Part shown: one piece after another, positions 11,301-23,300 of the stretch
How the letters are laid out: every line of letters begins with the position of its first letter
Numbering within the stretch: position 1 is the stretch's first letter
From: Branchinecta lynchi
Lineage: Eukaryota > Arthropoda > Branchiopoda > Anostraca > Branchinectidae
Direction: 5' to 3'
Length of the DNA: 64,000 bases
Assembly: GCA_023053575.1 (NCBI GenBank)
Contig: JAKZAP010000001.1
Coordinates: forward strand, 15,826,849 to 15,890,848
Notes under the pieces: model-generated
What the model saw: the letters and a program-made list of their open reading frames with translations, nothing else
Database searches by the model: none
What the model was told of the DNA's origin: nothing
Position numbers and translations under genes: made by a program

Positions 11301-14300
11301 AGGACAGGACAGTCTTCAGGAAGCCCAGATTAGCGACTGTGCTCTTCGGGCTTGAAATTTTGTAAACAAATCATGACATGGCCCCCCGCTACAAATCCTA
11401 TCTCTCTTTCCACTCTCTCCCACTATTCATCTCAGTCCTTCTGGCATCCAAAACCTTCCTACCTTACCTTATCGCATGGAGGTTATATACGAGCTTGGAC
11501 GCAGGGATAACAACATTTGACGGTTCTGAAGAATCTCTCTAAAAAGACTTTCTTGCACTTAACTCACCGTAGAATCTAAATGCACTAAAGCCGCCTCAAT
11601 TGTCCGGGTGATGGTCGTAATATTTCCGTAAGACACCGTTATCAGGAGCTTCACATTTTACCTTTTGCGGGAATTTGTAAGTTTTATGACGCTTTATTTA
11701 TGTACAAACATTACAATGAAGTTTTACCCCAGTGCTTTTCTCAGTATTTTTCCCGTGCGTCATCTTTTCACGAACATGGAACTCGTAGTTCGCAGCTCAT
11801 CCGTAGGCCGGTTGTAGTAACTAGTAGATCGAGATTTAGCATTAGACATGTTGGGCCTTTAGTATGGGAAGGTTTGTCGACAGAGTTAAGGTCATGTAGT
11901 GTTTTACTAGATTTTCGTAGCATGTTAAAGGTTCATTGTTTTGCTGTATATGAATTTGATGCGTTATTCTCAGCCGTTTAAGTTGTGTTTTATCATTAAG
12001 TTTTTGTTTTGGATAGTTAGTGGTGATTCTGGTTGAAAATGAGTTGTTGTTTTTTGGTTGATTTTCTGGTTGGGCGTCCCAGACCGCGTAAGTCAAGCTC
12101 CTTTCTTTCTTTCTTTCCCCTTTTTTCCTTTGTCTTTGTTTTTGTCGAAGTTTTGTTTTTATTAATGTTTTGTTTCGAGGGTAATTAGTCCCTTACAGGT
12201 TCGCCTCTGGGCATTGAAGATTCCTTTTTTTTTTAATAAACCCTTCATTCATTCATTCATTCAAGTAATGTACTTTTACTTCTAGGAGGTAACGTTGGAC
12301 GTCCTGACGAAAATTCTCTCGTCTTGCAACACGCTCGAGATTGTCTGTACTGCAGTGGCTGCTGGTGGCAGACTTCCGCAGTTTACTGCCCGCTTCGTCC
12401 GTCTGAACGAGATGGCATGTCTTCCGAGCCCAGAAGGGTCTAGGCCTGGATTTACTCGAGCTAATCTCTTTGACATTTCCTTTCTTATGCTCTGTTACAT
12501 CTGCCAGAATTACGGGATGCAGGTAAGTAGCCTAATGTCGTATCAAAGTGACAATGTTCAGCTAACTAACTACGAATATTTGGTTTTGCCCGGTTTCTGG
12601 ATATCGTCTTTGCTTTCCGCTTCGTCCGTCTGAACGAGATGGCATGTCTTCCGAGCCCAGAAGGGTCTAGGCCTGGATTTACTCGAGCTAATCTCTTTGA
12701 CATTTCCTTTCTTATGCTCTGTTACATCTGCCAGAATTACGGGATGCAGGTAAGTAGCCTAATGTCGTATCAAAGTGACAATGTTCAGCTAACTAACTAC
12801 GAATATTTGGTTTTGCCCGGTTTCTGGATATCGTCTTTGCAAGACCTCCTCGACGGTCGTTTTTAACTTTTCCGAAGCCCTTCTTTGCTTTTTAGCCGCT
12901 TGCTTTTCTTTCTGACCTTCTTTAACTAATTTGAAGAATTAACAACCGCCCAAGGGGACAAAAGAACAGTTACCTTACTTGACCAGTGTAATCGGTTTCC
13001 TGAGGGTTCCCCACTCTCTGAGTGGAAGAATCTTCCGGCCAAGTGCCATATACCGATAACTTTTCCGTCGGGCGGTCTGTCCGTCTGTCCGTCTGTCCAT
13101 CTGTCTGTCTGTCAGTCCGGTGGTCGCGAGTTAGGGTACTTCGAGATGTGCTAGGACGACGAAACTTGGCAGGCATATCTGGGCCTGAACAAATTAACTT
13201 GGCAATAATCATTTTCCCGATCCGACCATTTGGGGGGAGTGGAGGGAGGGGGAATCAGGAAAATTTAGTAATCCGTAACTTTTAACGAGTGGTCGGATTG
13301 GAATGAAACTTAAGAACTGAATAGATAACATATATTTAATGTCCCGTTTGAAGTCTCAACCGGATTTGACAGCTGTAGGGGAGTTGGGGGGGGGGGGTAG
13401 ACCGGAAATATCAAGAAACGGTTAGAATGGAGGGATCGGTGAAACTTGCTGAGAAGAACAAGCATCTGCTCTAGATCAATAGTTTACATAATTAGACTGG
13501 GTTTCCCGGAATTCTGGTGATGGCGGTTTTGGGGATTTTCACGACGAAACTTGGCAGCCATATCAGGAACCTGGTCAGACTGGATTGGAGATACAACATT
13601 CCTCGGTCCGATCATCGTGGGGGAAGTGGAGGGGGGGGGGGGAATTCGGAATATTGAGTCATGTGTAACTTTGGAACGGGTGATCGGACTCCAGTGAAAT
13701 TTAATAACTGAACAGAAGACATGTATCTGATGTTCTTTGTTATGTCCGGATCGAATCCGACAGCTGTTTTAGGGGGGGGGGGGGAATATGTGACCCACTT
13801 AGACTGGAGAAATCGGGAAGGAACTCGGTGGGAATTGCAAACAAATCATATTTGATAGTGAAAAAGGGATACGTTAGCTGAATTTTATTAGAGCTATATT
13901 TCGGTCCCTTCTTGGCAAGGGTCCTCTTCAGGCTCAAAGTCACTGAAGTTCGTATTTGAAGGAATATTTAACAAACAAATGCTCTAGACACATTATTTAC
14001 ATAACGGGATTGGATCCGGGCACTGTGGGGAGGTTAGAAGGTGGGGGGGGGGGGGCCGGAATTCCGTGACAGCAGTTTAAGGTACTTCCAGAAGTGCTAG
14101 GACGATGAAAGTTGGCTAAAAAAAAACAGAGACTCGAGAAGATTGGCTTAGAAGTCGTTACTTCCAAAATCCCACCAGTCCTTAAAGTACTACTCTTAAC
14201 CGCAAAGCAGAAAAAAATACTTTTAAGCAAACTATACACACATCCCGATGAGGCCACGATCATGTTTACCTCAAGGGTTTTGCTTACAAAAGAAGTTTTT

Positions 14301-17300
14301 ACTCCCTTAAAGTGAGCATCTTAACTGCAAAGTCAAAAAGTACTTTAGATAAACGATTAATTTTGTCCCATCATCATTTGTGCCACAAGGGTTTTGCTTA
14401 AAAATTTGTATCTCTAGCACCCTTAAAGTGCGCATCTTAACCGAAAAGTGAAAAAATTACTTTTGATCAAACTATATGTTAATAATAGTTCCCAGTGAAC
14501 TATTATTGCTTTGGCTCAAGGGTTTTGCTTACAGATAAACTTCTAGCCCCTTTGAAGTGCGCTTCATTACAGCCAAGTTCAAAAATAATATACTTTTTCC
14601 AAACTTTTCATTTTCGTGACTTCCAAGGGTCTGTGATCATTCTTATCTTAAGGGTTTTGATTACAGATGATGGGAACAAACGCACGAAAAGGCAGATTCT
14701 ATATTTCATACTAGAACCAACCTTCCAAGAGCCATCTGAGCTTTTAGCCCTTGTTTGTTTTTGTTTCACTGCTAAAATTGACCCAAACAACCCTGAATAG
14801 GTTTCGGCATCTACCTTACAATACCACCACTTAACAAGAACTGGTCTCGGCTATGTTCTTCGCGTTCGGCACAGTGATATATAACTCTTTCGAATGGAGT
14901 TTTGTACTTTTAGTATAGTTTTGGACCATGGAGTTGCTAGTCGGGGTTGTGAAGCCATTTGTTTGACACTTACGCTCTTTCAACCCATTATCATATGTAG
15001 TATGTTGTTTGTTGTTTGTACCGTGGTTTCTGAGGGAACCGATGGAGTACAGGGGCAGGTTTGAGAGAATTAATCGCTTTTGTTTGCGTAGTTAAAGGTG
15101 GCTTGAAATTATGCTGTTTCTGCTTAAAACCAGCTCCTTCTGTAGATTAGATTAGAATTAATGCGTCTACGTTATACGGAATTTAAGCCATGTCCGTCGA
15201 GGGGGGAAAGCAAATGAACTGTATATGTGCTGATTGCCGGTATGCGGCTGGGCTCTGGATGGCATCTCGATTTGTATCTATAGTAAGTAAGTAATTAATT
15301 TGTTTCTGACCCACCATTTAAAAAGCGGAGTAGGTAAATTAAAATAAAAGAATTAACTAAAAGACAACAAAATACATTATACAGTTTTGCATTCATTGTC
15401 CAGAAAATAATGTAGAGTGTCATGTGCTGGCTAGGCCTTGTTGTCCATGATTTTTGGAAGAGCCGACGAAATTTCCAAAAGTGTGACGCTTGCATCTTTA
15501 ACTTGGACACGCTTCGTTAGCATGTGGCTGTGGTATAACTTTGACTGACAAATAAATAAGGTGCTTCGCATACTTAAATTAGCATCTTCTCATCTTCTAC
15601 AATCTTCTCATCTTCTGCTATATGTTTGTGGCTGGGCTATCTAGATTCCCATGATTACTTGGTTTTATTTTCAGTTGGTGCAACAAGGAGACAATGCCAG
15701 CCGGACTTTCTTCTGTGACTGGGCACAAGACCATCTCAACGGAGCGTCCTCTGGCGAAGATGACATGGTGGGAGGATACATGGACCAACTCCTTGCTCAG
15801 TTTCTTGGCTCGGAAATGGATCCCCGAACTCCGTAAGTTGATTGTATCTCTTTCTGATTTCAGTGGCTGGTCGCAGAGTTGGGAGTATTGAGTTTTAATA
15901 TATATTTTACTTTTGTATTTTATTCATACATACTCAGCTGTTACGCAAAAAGCGGGTCATAAATAAATAAATAAATAAAAAAAAATAAAAAAAATGAGTA
16001 AGCTAGACGGGATTCCATACTGATCCTCAAGATAGATTCCATATAAGACCGTTTCCGCTGGCCCTGCCGGATTCCACCTCTTCCCTCAAAGTTCTCCTGG
16101 CAGTGGTAGCAGCCATCTTCTGTGAGAATTATCTTTAGTTTGGAAGTTTGTTGACACAACACCCTGGCGGTTTACTAGCTGTGATTGCTGGAAATAAAGT
16201 AAATTAGGTCCCTCATTATTTGACCGCAGATACTGCACACAAACTTTTGAATGAGGAACTTGCAATGTTGAAGAGGATGAGACGCCTTAAACCAAAACTT
16301 TCGAAACAAGGGAAAGAACGAAATAGCTGCCAAGTCCTTGTTGTGTCAAAGTAAACATGATACGTGCTGGCTAAACAATACTAATTTTTGTTTTTTCTTT
16401 AAATTGTTCTTTCTTTAAAAGGAAAAAAAGGGAAAGGGATCAGCATCAGTCTCTAGAGGCCTAACTGGCGGTGCCGATCTCCGATTACTCTGGTCAACCT
16501 CATCCAGGAAGCGCAATGGGCGGTTGGGGGCTATCCATCCTGGTGCTTTCGCCTTTGAACCTTGAACTCATTGAAACTGGTGTACTTTGGCGAAGGTTAC
16601 GCCACAAAACCTTGCCCCAAATCAAACGGTAGGCACCACCAAGAATCGAACCAGCGATCCAACGCGCTAACCATTCGGACAGGACCCACTTCCTTTAAAA
16701 TGCATACACTTTAGCTTAGACGGGTATGAGGTTATTATTTCCCCAATGTCGTCTGAATAGGACTACCGCAAAATGTGGCATTCTCTAGCACAGTGCTTCA
16801 TTCCTTTTCGTGGGGTTATCCCCGTGTTAGCTGTCAGCCCCTCCCTGGGCCTAAATATCGAAAATCAGTTTTTACTTTGCTGTTGACGGAGCGATAATAA
16901 CATGGTGTAGCACAAATGCCAAAAACCTCTGAAGTCCGGCGAACAAGAAATGGTCCTCGGAGAATAATAGACCAAAGAGGTCGGAAGGATTCGATTGTTG
17001 CATCAGTCATGCTACACAAGCCTCATTTTTCTTGCAATAGTGCTCCCGCATCGCTGCTGATGCACTTCTTTGCTTCTTCACAAGATGGTTTTGGATTCAC
17101 TGCCTGCACGATTTCTTCTTGGTTGGAGCAGCACCTTGCAGGGAAGCATGGACTTGGTCGGTAAGCAAGTCCGCAATTCTCGAGAAGCGCTGCCGTCTAC
17201 CTTGGTAGCAAAAAATGAATGAAGAAATAATAGCCCGGAAGCGGCCGAGAAGTGGACCTGCAGCGTGCAACAGAAACGACGCTACTGTTGAGCTCCCTTG

Positions 17301-20300
17301 TCTTTCAGGCAAACCCGCTGGCCGGACCAGTGCACTCAGGCCACATTCGTCATTAAAGAAATACTTATCGCATGGTCCATGGACTTGATTTCGGAGGTGG
17401 ATGCGATGGCATACACCCGAACCCTTCGGAAATACATGACTTCACTAGCCGTCTGTGCTGCCGTTTACCTTGCAAACCGCTATCAAACGTGGCCGGAGCC
17501 GCAGAAATCTCGTGCGTTCGCGTTGATGGAGTGTCTCGCCTCGCCGCCGATGCCGGAAGAGTTGACAACAGCAGACAAGAAAGAGAGGTAGGGATTTTAG
17601 TTGGTTTAAAGTTTATTTGAAGAGAACAGTAGTGTACTGGCCGTGGCTAGAAACGGACTGGCCGTTGAAAGTTAAATACTGGCCTTAAATTACCTTAGCT
17701 TCATTTTTGTTAATTGTTAATTTGTTCAGCCCCAAAACACAGAAACGCTTACCGTGTAAACGTTGACGAATTTTGAGGACAAAGCCTTTCAGGTATCTCT
17801 CTTCGAGGTTCTTGGACCCTTTACCGTCGTTCCAGAATCAAAAGTATCCGCTCTGTTTTATCCTGTAAAAGTTACAAGAAACCGAGCCACGTTGGTTGTG
17901 TAACTCTGTACTTTTCTTATATCCCGTCCCTGTTGCAGCAACCTCCAGTATTGCAGTTTTGCTGGTGCTGCGTAACTGCGGAGTAGAAGAAGCTCGGAAA
18001 TCTGATCGAGTTCGTTACAAAACTAAATGCTTTTGAATTTTTTCGGCCCACGTGTGATAGACCGTCCCTAGTAGGTGAAGTTGTGTGCTGACCCTGGGCT
18101 TTATTATCCAAACGGTAGAGATAAGTTGCATGGTGCCAGTCAAGTAAAAGTACGTTCACACACAGTCTGATTTTCGATGTCCGATGCGAATTTTCTGCGT
18201 CGATCTACATTTCTGGCGCATCGAAATGCAGGTTTCCCCATGGTGGCACGAATTCTATGTGTACACGTAACATAAATGTATGTTTTTCTCGCTTTGCAGA
18301 TTAGCCTTGATGTCGATGGTCATTTCAAAATTGATCACCGAAGTCAAACCCAAAGAAGCCAAGCAACTAGCGACCACTATAACTTCGAGGTAATCCTTTT
18401 CCCGTCGTGCTATTCAGTCGCGGGAAGGCCGAATTTGGTTCGGGGAATTTGGGTTTTGTCAAGCGTGAGTCAAAAAGTGAAGAGTAGGTCCCGTTTTAAG
18501 TTGCGTAATTGCTGTCGGTTCAGAAATTTCTTTGGTGAAGCCTAGGTCATTGGTTCTGACGTGAATCTTCTGTTTAAAGTGAGTTGATAATGATTTAGAT
18601 GCATGCCTAAAAATTAGCATTAGCTAAGTTTGGTAATCTTTTATGGTCCGTTGGCGACATCCATTTTTCCCGAGACAGCCAGGCTGTTTCAGGCCCATAT
18701 GTTCTTGAATTTGGTCTTAGGCTATGTGTGGACTTCGGTTGGTTCTCATCCACTGGGGCCCTTGGCTGTCTGTGTGGCTCCAACGTTGTTCGTTACGGTG
18801 TACAAGTCGCTGCTAGTATTTCGATGATTATGTAAAGTTGTAAACCAACAATAGGACCTGCGACTCGGGGAAACGTCTGTCTTGCCTGGATCTTTATGAG
18901 TATTCTTTGGCTAAAAGGGTATGAGAGGTCCCAGATTTTACCCCCTTACTGAAAATGCTAATATGAATGGGGAGTTACCACAGATGACCTAATGGAGATG
19001 AGATTGGGTTCGTTCCACTTCGAGCTTAAAGGACCCCTCTTGCTTATTCTGCCTTTTAAAACATATCTAGCTCTCTTGTCGAATTATAAGCTTCTAAAAT
19101 CCCCACCTTTATCCGTTGTTTCGTTTTGTGCCTATGAATTTTAGCGCTTTTTCGGCCATGCCGAGTTTTGTCCGTCATACAAAGCAAAGTTTGCCGGAGT
19201 CTTCAGTGCCCGCTGAAAACTCTTTCAAACATAAGGATATGATAATCTTCTGTTTTTTACTTCTTTTATTTTCTTTGTTTTCCTACTTTTTAACCACGGC
19301 GCTTTCAGTTTTCAAACGTTTTGCTCCCACCCGCCGTGTCGGAGAGCAGGAAGGCTGGATAGTGTCGACAAGCGCTAACAAGATAATCGCTAATTTCAGG
19401 TGGAAAGTAATGGTATTTTTGGAAAACCTTTTTTCTGATCCCTTTCATAGGCAAAAGATCATTTCTAGTAAGAGTTGTGCTTTAACGCAGAAAGATGCGT
19501 GTTTTAGAGAAGTGACTGAGCATTGAAATAAATTTGCCACAAACCACACCATGACTTTGACGAAAACTGAAACCGTTGGAAGTCGCTGAATTTTTCCCCT
19601 CGTGTTGCAGTCTTGGCACAACGAAGTCACTGGATGAGCTCTTTGTCAGTTGTTGGACTCAGGCAGTAACCGCGGGTTACGTAGACCACAGCTCAATAGC
19701 TACGTTTGATGCGCTTTTGGCTACCGCAGGACCTTGTTGGTTCGTGTCAGAGATCCTAAAGGTAAGAGTTTTGAAATTGCGTATTCCTTGCCGTAATTTA
19801 CAAAGTGATGAAAAAGGTAGAGCTACTGAAGTTAATAACCAGAAAATCCCTTTTTAAAGCAGCTTCAAAACAAAGAAAATGCATAGAATTTATTTTTGTA
19901 TACATGTCTGTCGAAAAATCAGATTTTAGTAGTAGTAGTTATTTATGACAGAGTATAAATACAAAAAAGAGCTTGAAGCTCAAATGACACTTGTAAGGCT
20001 TGGTAAAAGGATAAAAGTAGGAATTTGCCAATTCGTGGGTTTGTTATGGTCATCTGTAAGCAAAATCCTTGAGATAAGAATGATGATTGACCCTTGGAAA
20101 TCACCTGGCACAGCCGGATTCACATGTATACCTCATTTAAGGTAAGATTAGCATTCCTTTTCTTAACTCTCTTTGGGACCATGTTTTTCCCCTCATGCCA
20201 CAGGTATCTCAAAGTTAGTCCCAGTTGGCTCATAAGGCAGTTGCCCCCTGAACTATAATTACGCAACTCCTCACCGTGAAAGTACGCTACAACACAACGT

Positions 20301-23300
20301 CTGCTATCAATACTCTGTATGAGTAAGTCCAAAACACGACAGTGAACCTCGGGAAGAATGAGAAACGTCTCCCCTAACGATGCCTCAAAATCTCTGTCAA
20401 CCAATTAAGGGCGTTCGTTGGGGACAGCTGTGGTGACGATTCTGGCTCTTCCGCTAGGTACATGGCGATTCTTCATCGGTAAGAAGAGTTAATCATCGAG
20501 AGTGTCTTGACTAAAACATAAAGCCCTGTCTCTGATTGGTTTGCACTGCTGTTGTCTGAGCTGCGGAGAATTTTCGGTGATGGCGCCATCCACTTCTTGA
20601 CTATGATTGCTTCTGCCCTGATGTGCATCTTTGTCAGTATGAATGAATGAAATGATGATTTAATCCGTAATATCTTTTAAATACACAGAAATAGCTTTAA
20701 ATATGCCAATTCAACACTTTAAGCACTGTCGAACAACTCGACAGGTCAGTATGACTTATCTGATAACATCAAAATTTCTAAATAAAATATGTACGTAGTC
20801 ACAGTTTTCGTACCGTTAGGTCAAAGTGGGTTGGCAGTATGCGAGTCAAGGCAAGCGAAAGGATGTTTTGTGTGTGATTTTCCAGTTGGAATGCGGCAAC
20901 ACTTTTTTCCCATGCAAAAGAACTGGCTTTACAAAACTTTCAGCGAATCTTTTAACCTGGATCACACAGGAAAACATTTTAATCCGCGGGCTTGATTAAT
21001 TACCATGTAATTGACCATGCAAGCCTTCGTACTTTACCGATCGGTTTTACAGGCCTGTCTAAGCGAGTCTCACTGCCTGGACAATCAGAGGGCCCTGGAG
21101 GTTGCATTCTCTGCCGTCTCACTTTCTGCCGTTGCGTGCTGTATTGCATTGGCCGGAACGGTCATCCCCGAATTATTGGAAAGCAAAGCCGAAGTGTGGT
21201 AAGCGTTAATTACTTATATTATACTTGACTATAGAATACTTATAGTTGACTATTCTGTCCCAAGGCGTCTACGGTCCTGGTATCTCTTTCACATCATAGC
21301 TCCAAAATCTTTTCTCCGAGTTCTACCTTATATCCATGCAGTGCAGCGAGTTACATCTAAGAAATCTCGGTCGGATGAGGCTATGTCTCGCATCCTCTTT
21401 GCTCGCCAGGTATGGGGATAAGTCAAAATCGCGTCGATTTCCCCTAGCCTACCACTCAAGACCATGCAGTTTCACAAAAACAATGGCTTTTTTTCAGGTC
21501 CTTGCGTGTAGACGCTGAGGTGCGTTGTTTCTTGTCTTTCCAGGGATGTAATGGAACAGTTAGCCGGGCCAACTGGCGAACATGCCGTTCACCTCATTAT
21601 ATCCCTACTGGCCCTTGGTCTCGACCTTGAATCAGAGGCTGATGACCCAGTACGCGATTCGCGCGGAAAACGAGCCCTTGCTGCCGATGTTTCCGAATTT
21701 CCGCGACGGAAAGCGATGGCGGATGGCTTTTCCAGACCGGGAGGACAAGTCGAATTGAGCGTGAGGTCGGCGATTCTCCATATGTTCGAAAGCATGCAAA
21801 GGCTGATTGAAACGAAAAAGGTACGCAAGTCCGAAGCGATACCCTAACAGGATGCTTTGTTCTTAATAGCCTCAAGATGGGGCTCTTGACCGGCTGAGTA
21901 GGCCGCACCCGAACACACAACTACACTGCCAGAAGTTTCATAACAGACCACACAAGGATGCGCGGTTTCAACAAACAACACATGTGATTTTATCTGTTGT
22001 CACGAGAAATGTTATGCATAATATGCATTGCCGGGAAGAGTCGAAAAACTGCCAAAAAGAATCTGCTAACTTTTTTGTCTGTCGTCATGATAATGGAAAA
22101 CTCAGCATATGTTTTTTGACGGTTTTTCGGCTCTTCCTGGCAATGCTTGTTATGCAAAACATTTCGTGCGTAACGTTTGTCGCGACAACAGATAACATTT
22201 CAAGTGTTGTCTGTTGAAACCTCGCATCCTTGTGTTATCTGTTATGAAACTTCTGACAGTGCAGACCCAAGGAACTTGTGTGCTGGAAGGCACACCTATA
22301 CCCAAAGGATAACTAGACCTACGTTGCCGGGGCAACGTGAAGTGTTGCGGCAACCTTTGTCCGGCTTCGCCGACTAAAGTGTTGCGAGAGCAACACTTTG
22401 GTTTTGTTTCTTCACTGTCGGTTGTCAACTTATCGAAGCTTTTAAAACGGTATGTTCTAAAAAGAATAATCACATGATCAAAAGTTGTTCTTTAGCGTTG
22501 TAAAACCAACAACAAAACAATATCGGAAGAAGGGAATAAATCGACTTGGCGGTCAGTTGAACTTTATCCTTTTCAATCGTAGATATCGTGACGGATGGAA
22601 ACTTGGAACAATATCTTATATAATCTAGTTGGTATTATAAAGCTCTCCATAACGTTTCAGGATTAAAATACCATAGATGACACTATTAATTATTACAAAA
22701 CTACCTTATTGTTTTAGATTACCGTATCGTTTGCACCCGTTGTGTTAACAGTTAATCCTCGGTTATAGCGATAGACCATCGATACAAACTTTCTTACCGT
22801 CATATTTACAGATATCGAATACAATGTGCACCAATTTTCAAAAATTTCTAGCCCCTCGTGAACCGATTCTTACTTACAAGTCCCTCTCCCGTGATTGACA
22901 TCAAATTCATCGGAACAAATAACGGATACACCAGCTATTAAAAGTTGCAAACCCCTCATCGCTGAAGATGATTATAGCAGAAAAGCCGTTTTGGCTTTTT
23001 GGGAACAAAATTGTTCTTACCATCTAATACACCCGATACAAATAACAGGTATACCAACTAGCAAAAGCTGCAAACTCCTCATTGCCGAAGATGATTATGA
23101 GCTAACAGTCGACTGTTGCTTACAGTCGACTGTTGCTTACAAGTCCCTTACATGTCTCACAACTGGTATCGCCTATTTTTGGTTTCAGTGTGTACCTTAC
23201 TCCTGAAGTTGTCAACCCCTTGAAACTTTCAAACTGGTTTATCTCATGAAGGATTTTTGTTCAAAAAAATGGAGCTCATCAAGGGCATCGATTGCCCTAA

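Noticed and set aside
12617..12866. Second copy of the MED24 exon as a functional mutually exclusive exon
   Set aside because: It lacks the 5' half of the exon and has no acceptor at its start, so it cannot replace the first copy.
19116..19526. 136-codon frame with a hydrophobic stretch in a MED24 intron
   Set aside because: No homology recognised, no splice sites or promoter context, and it lies wholly inside an intron of a gene on the same strand.
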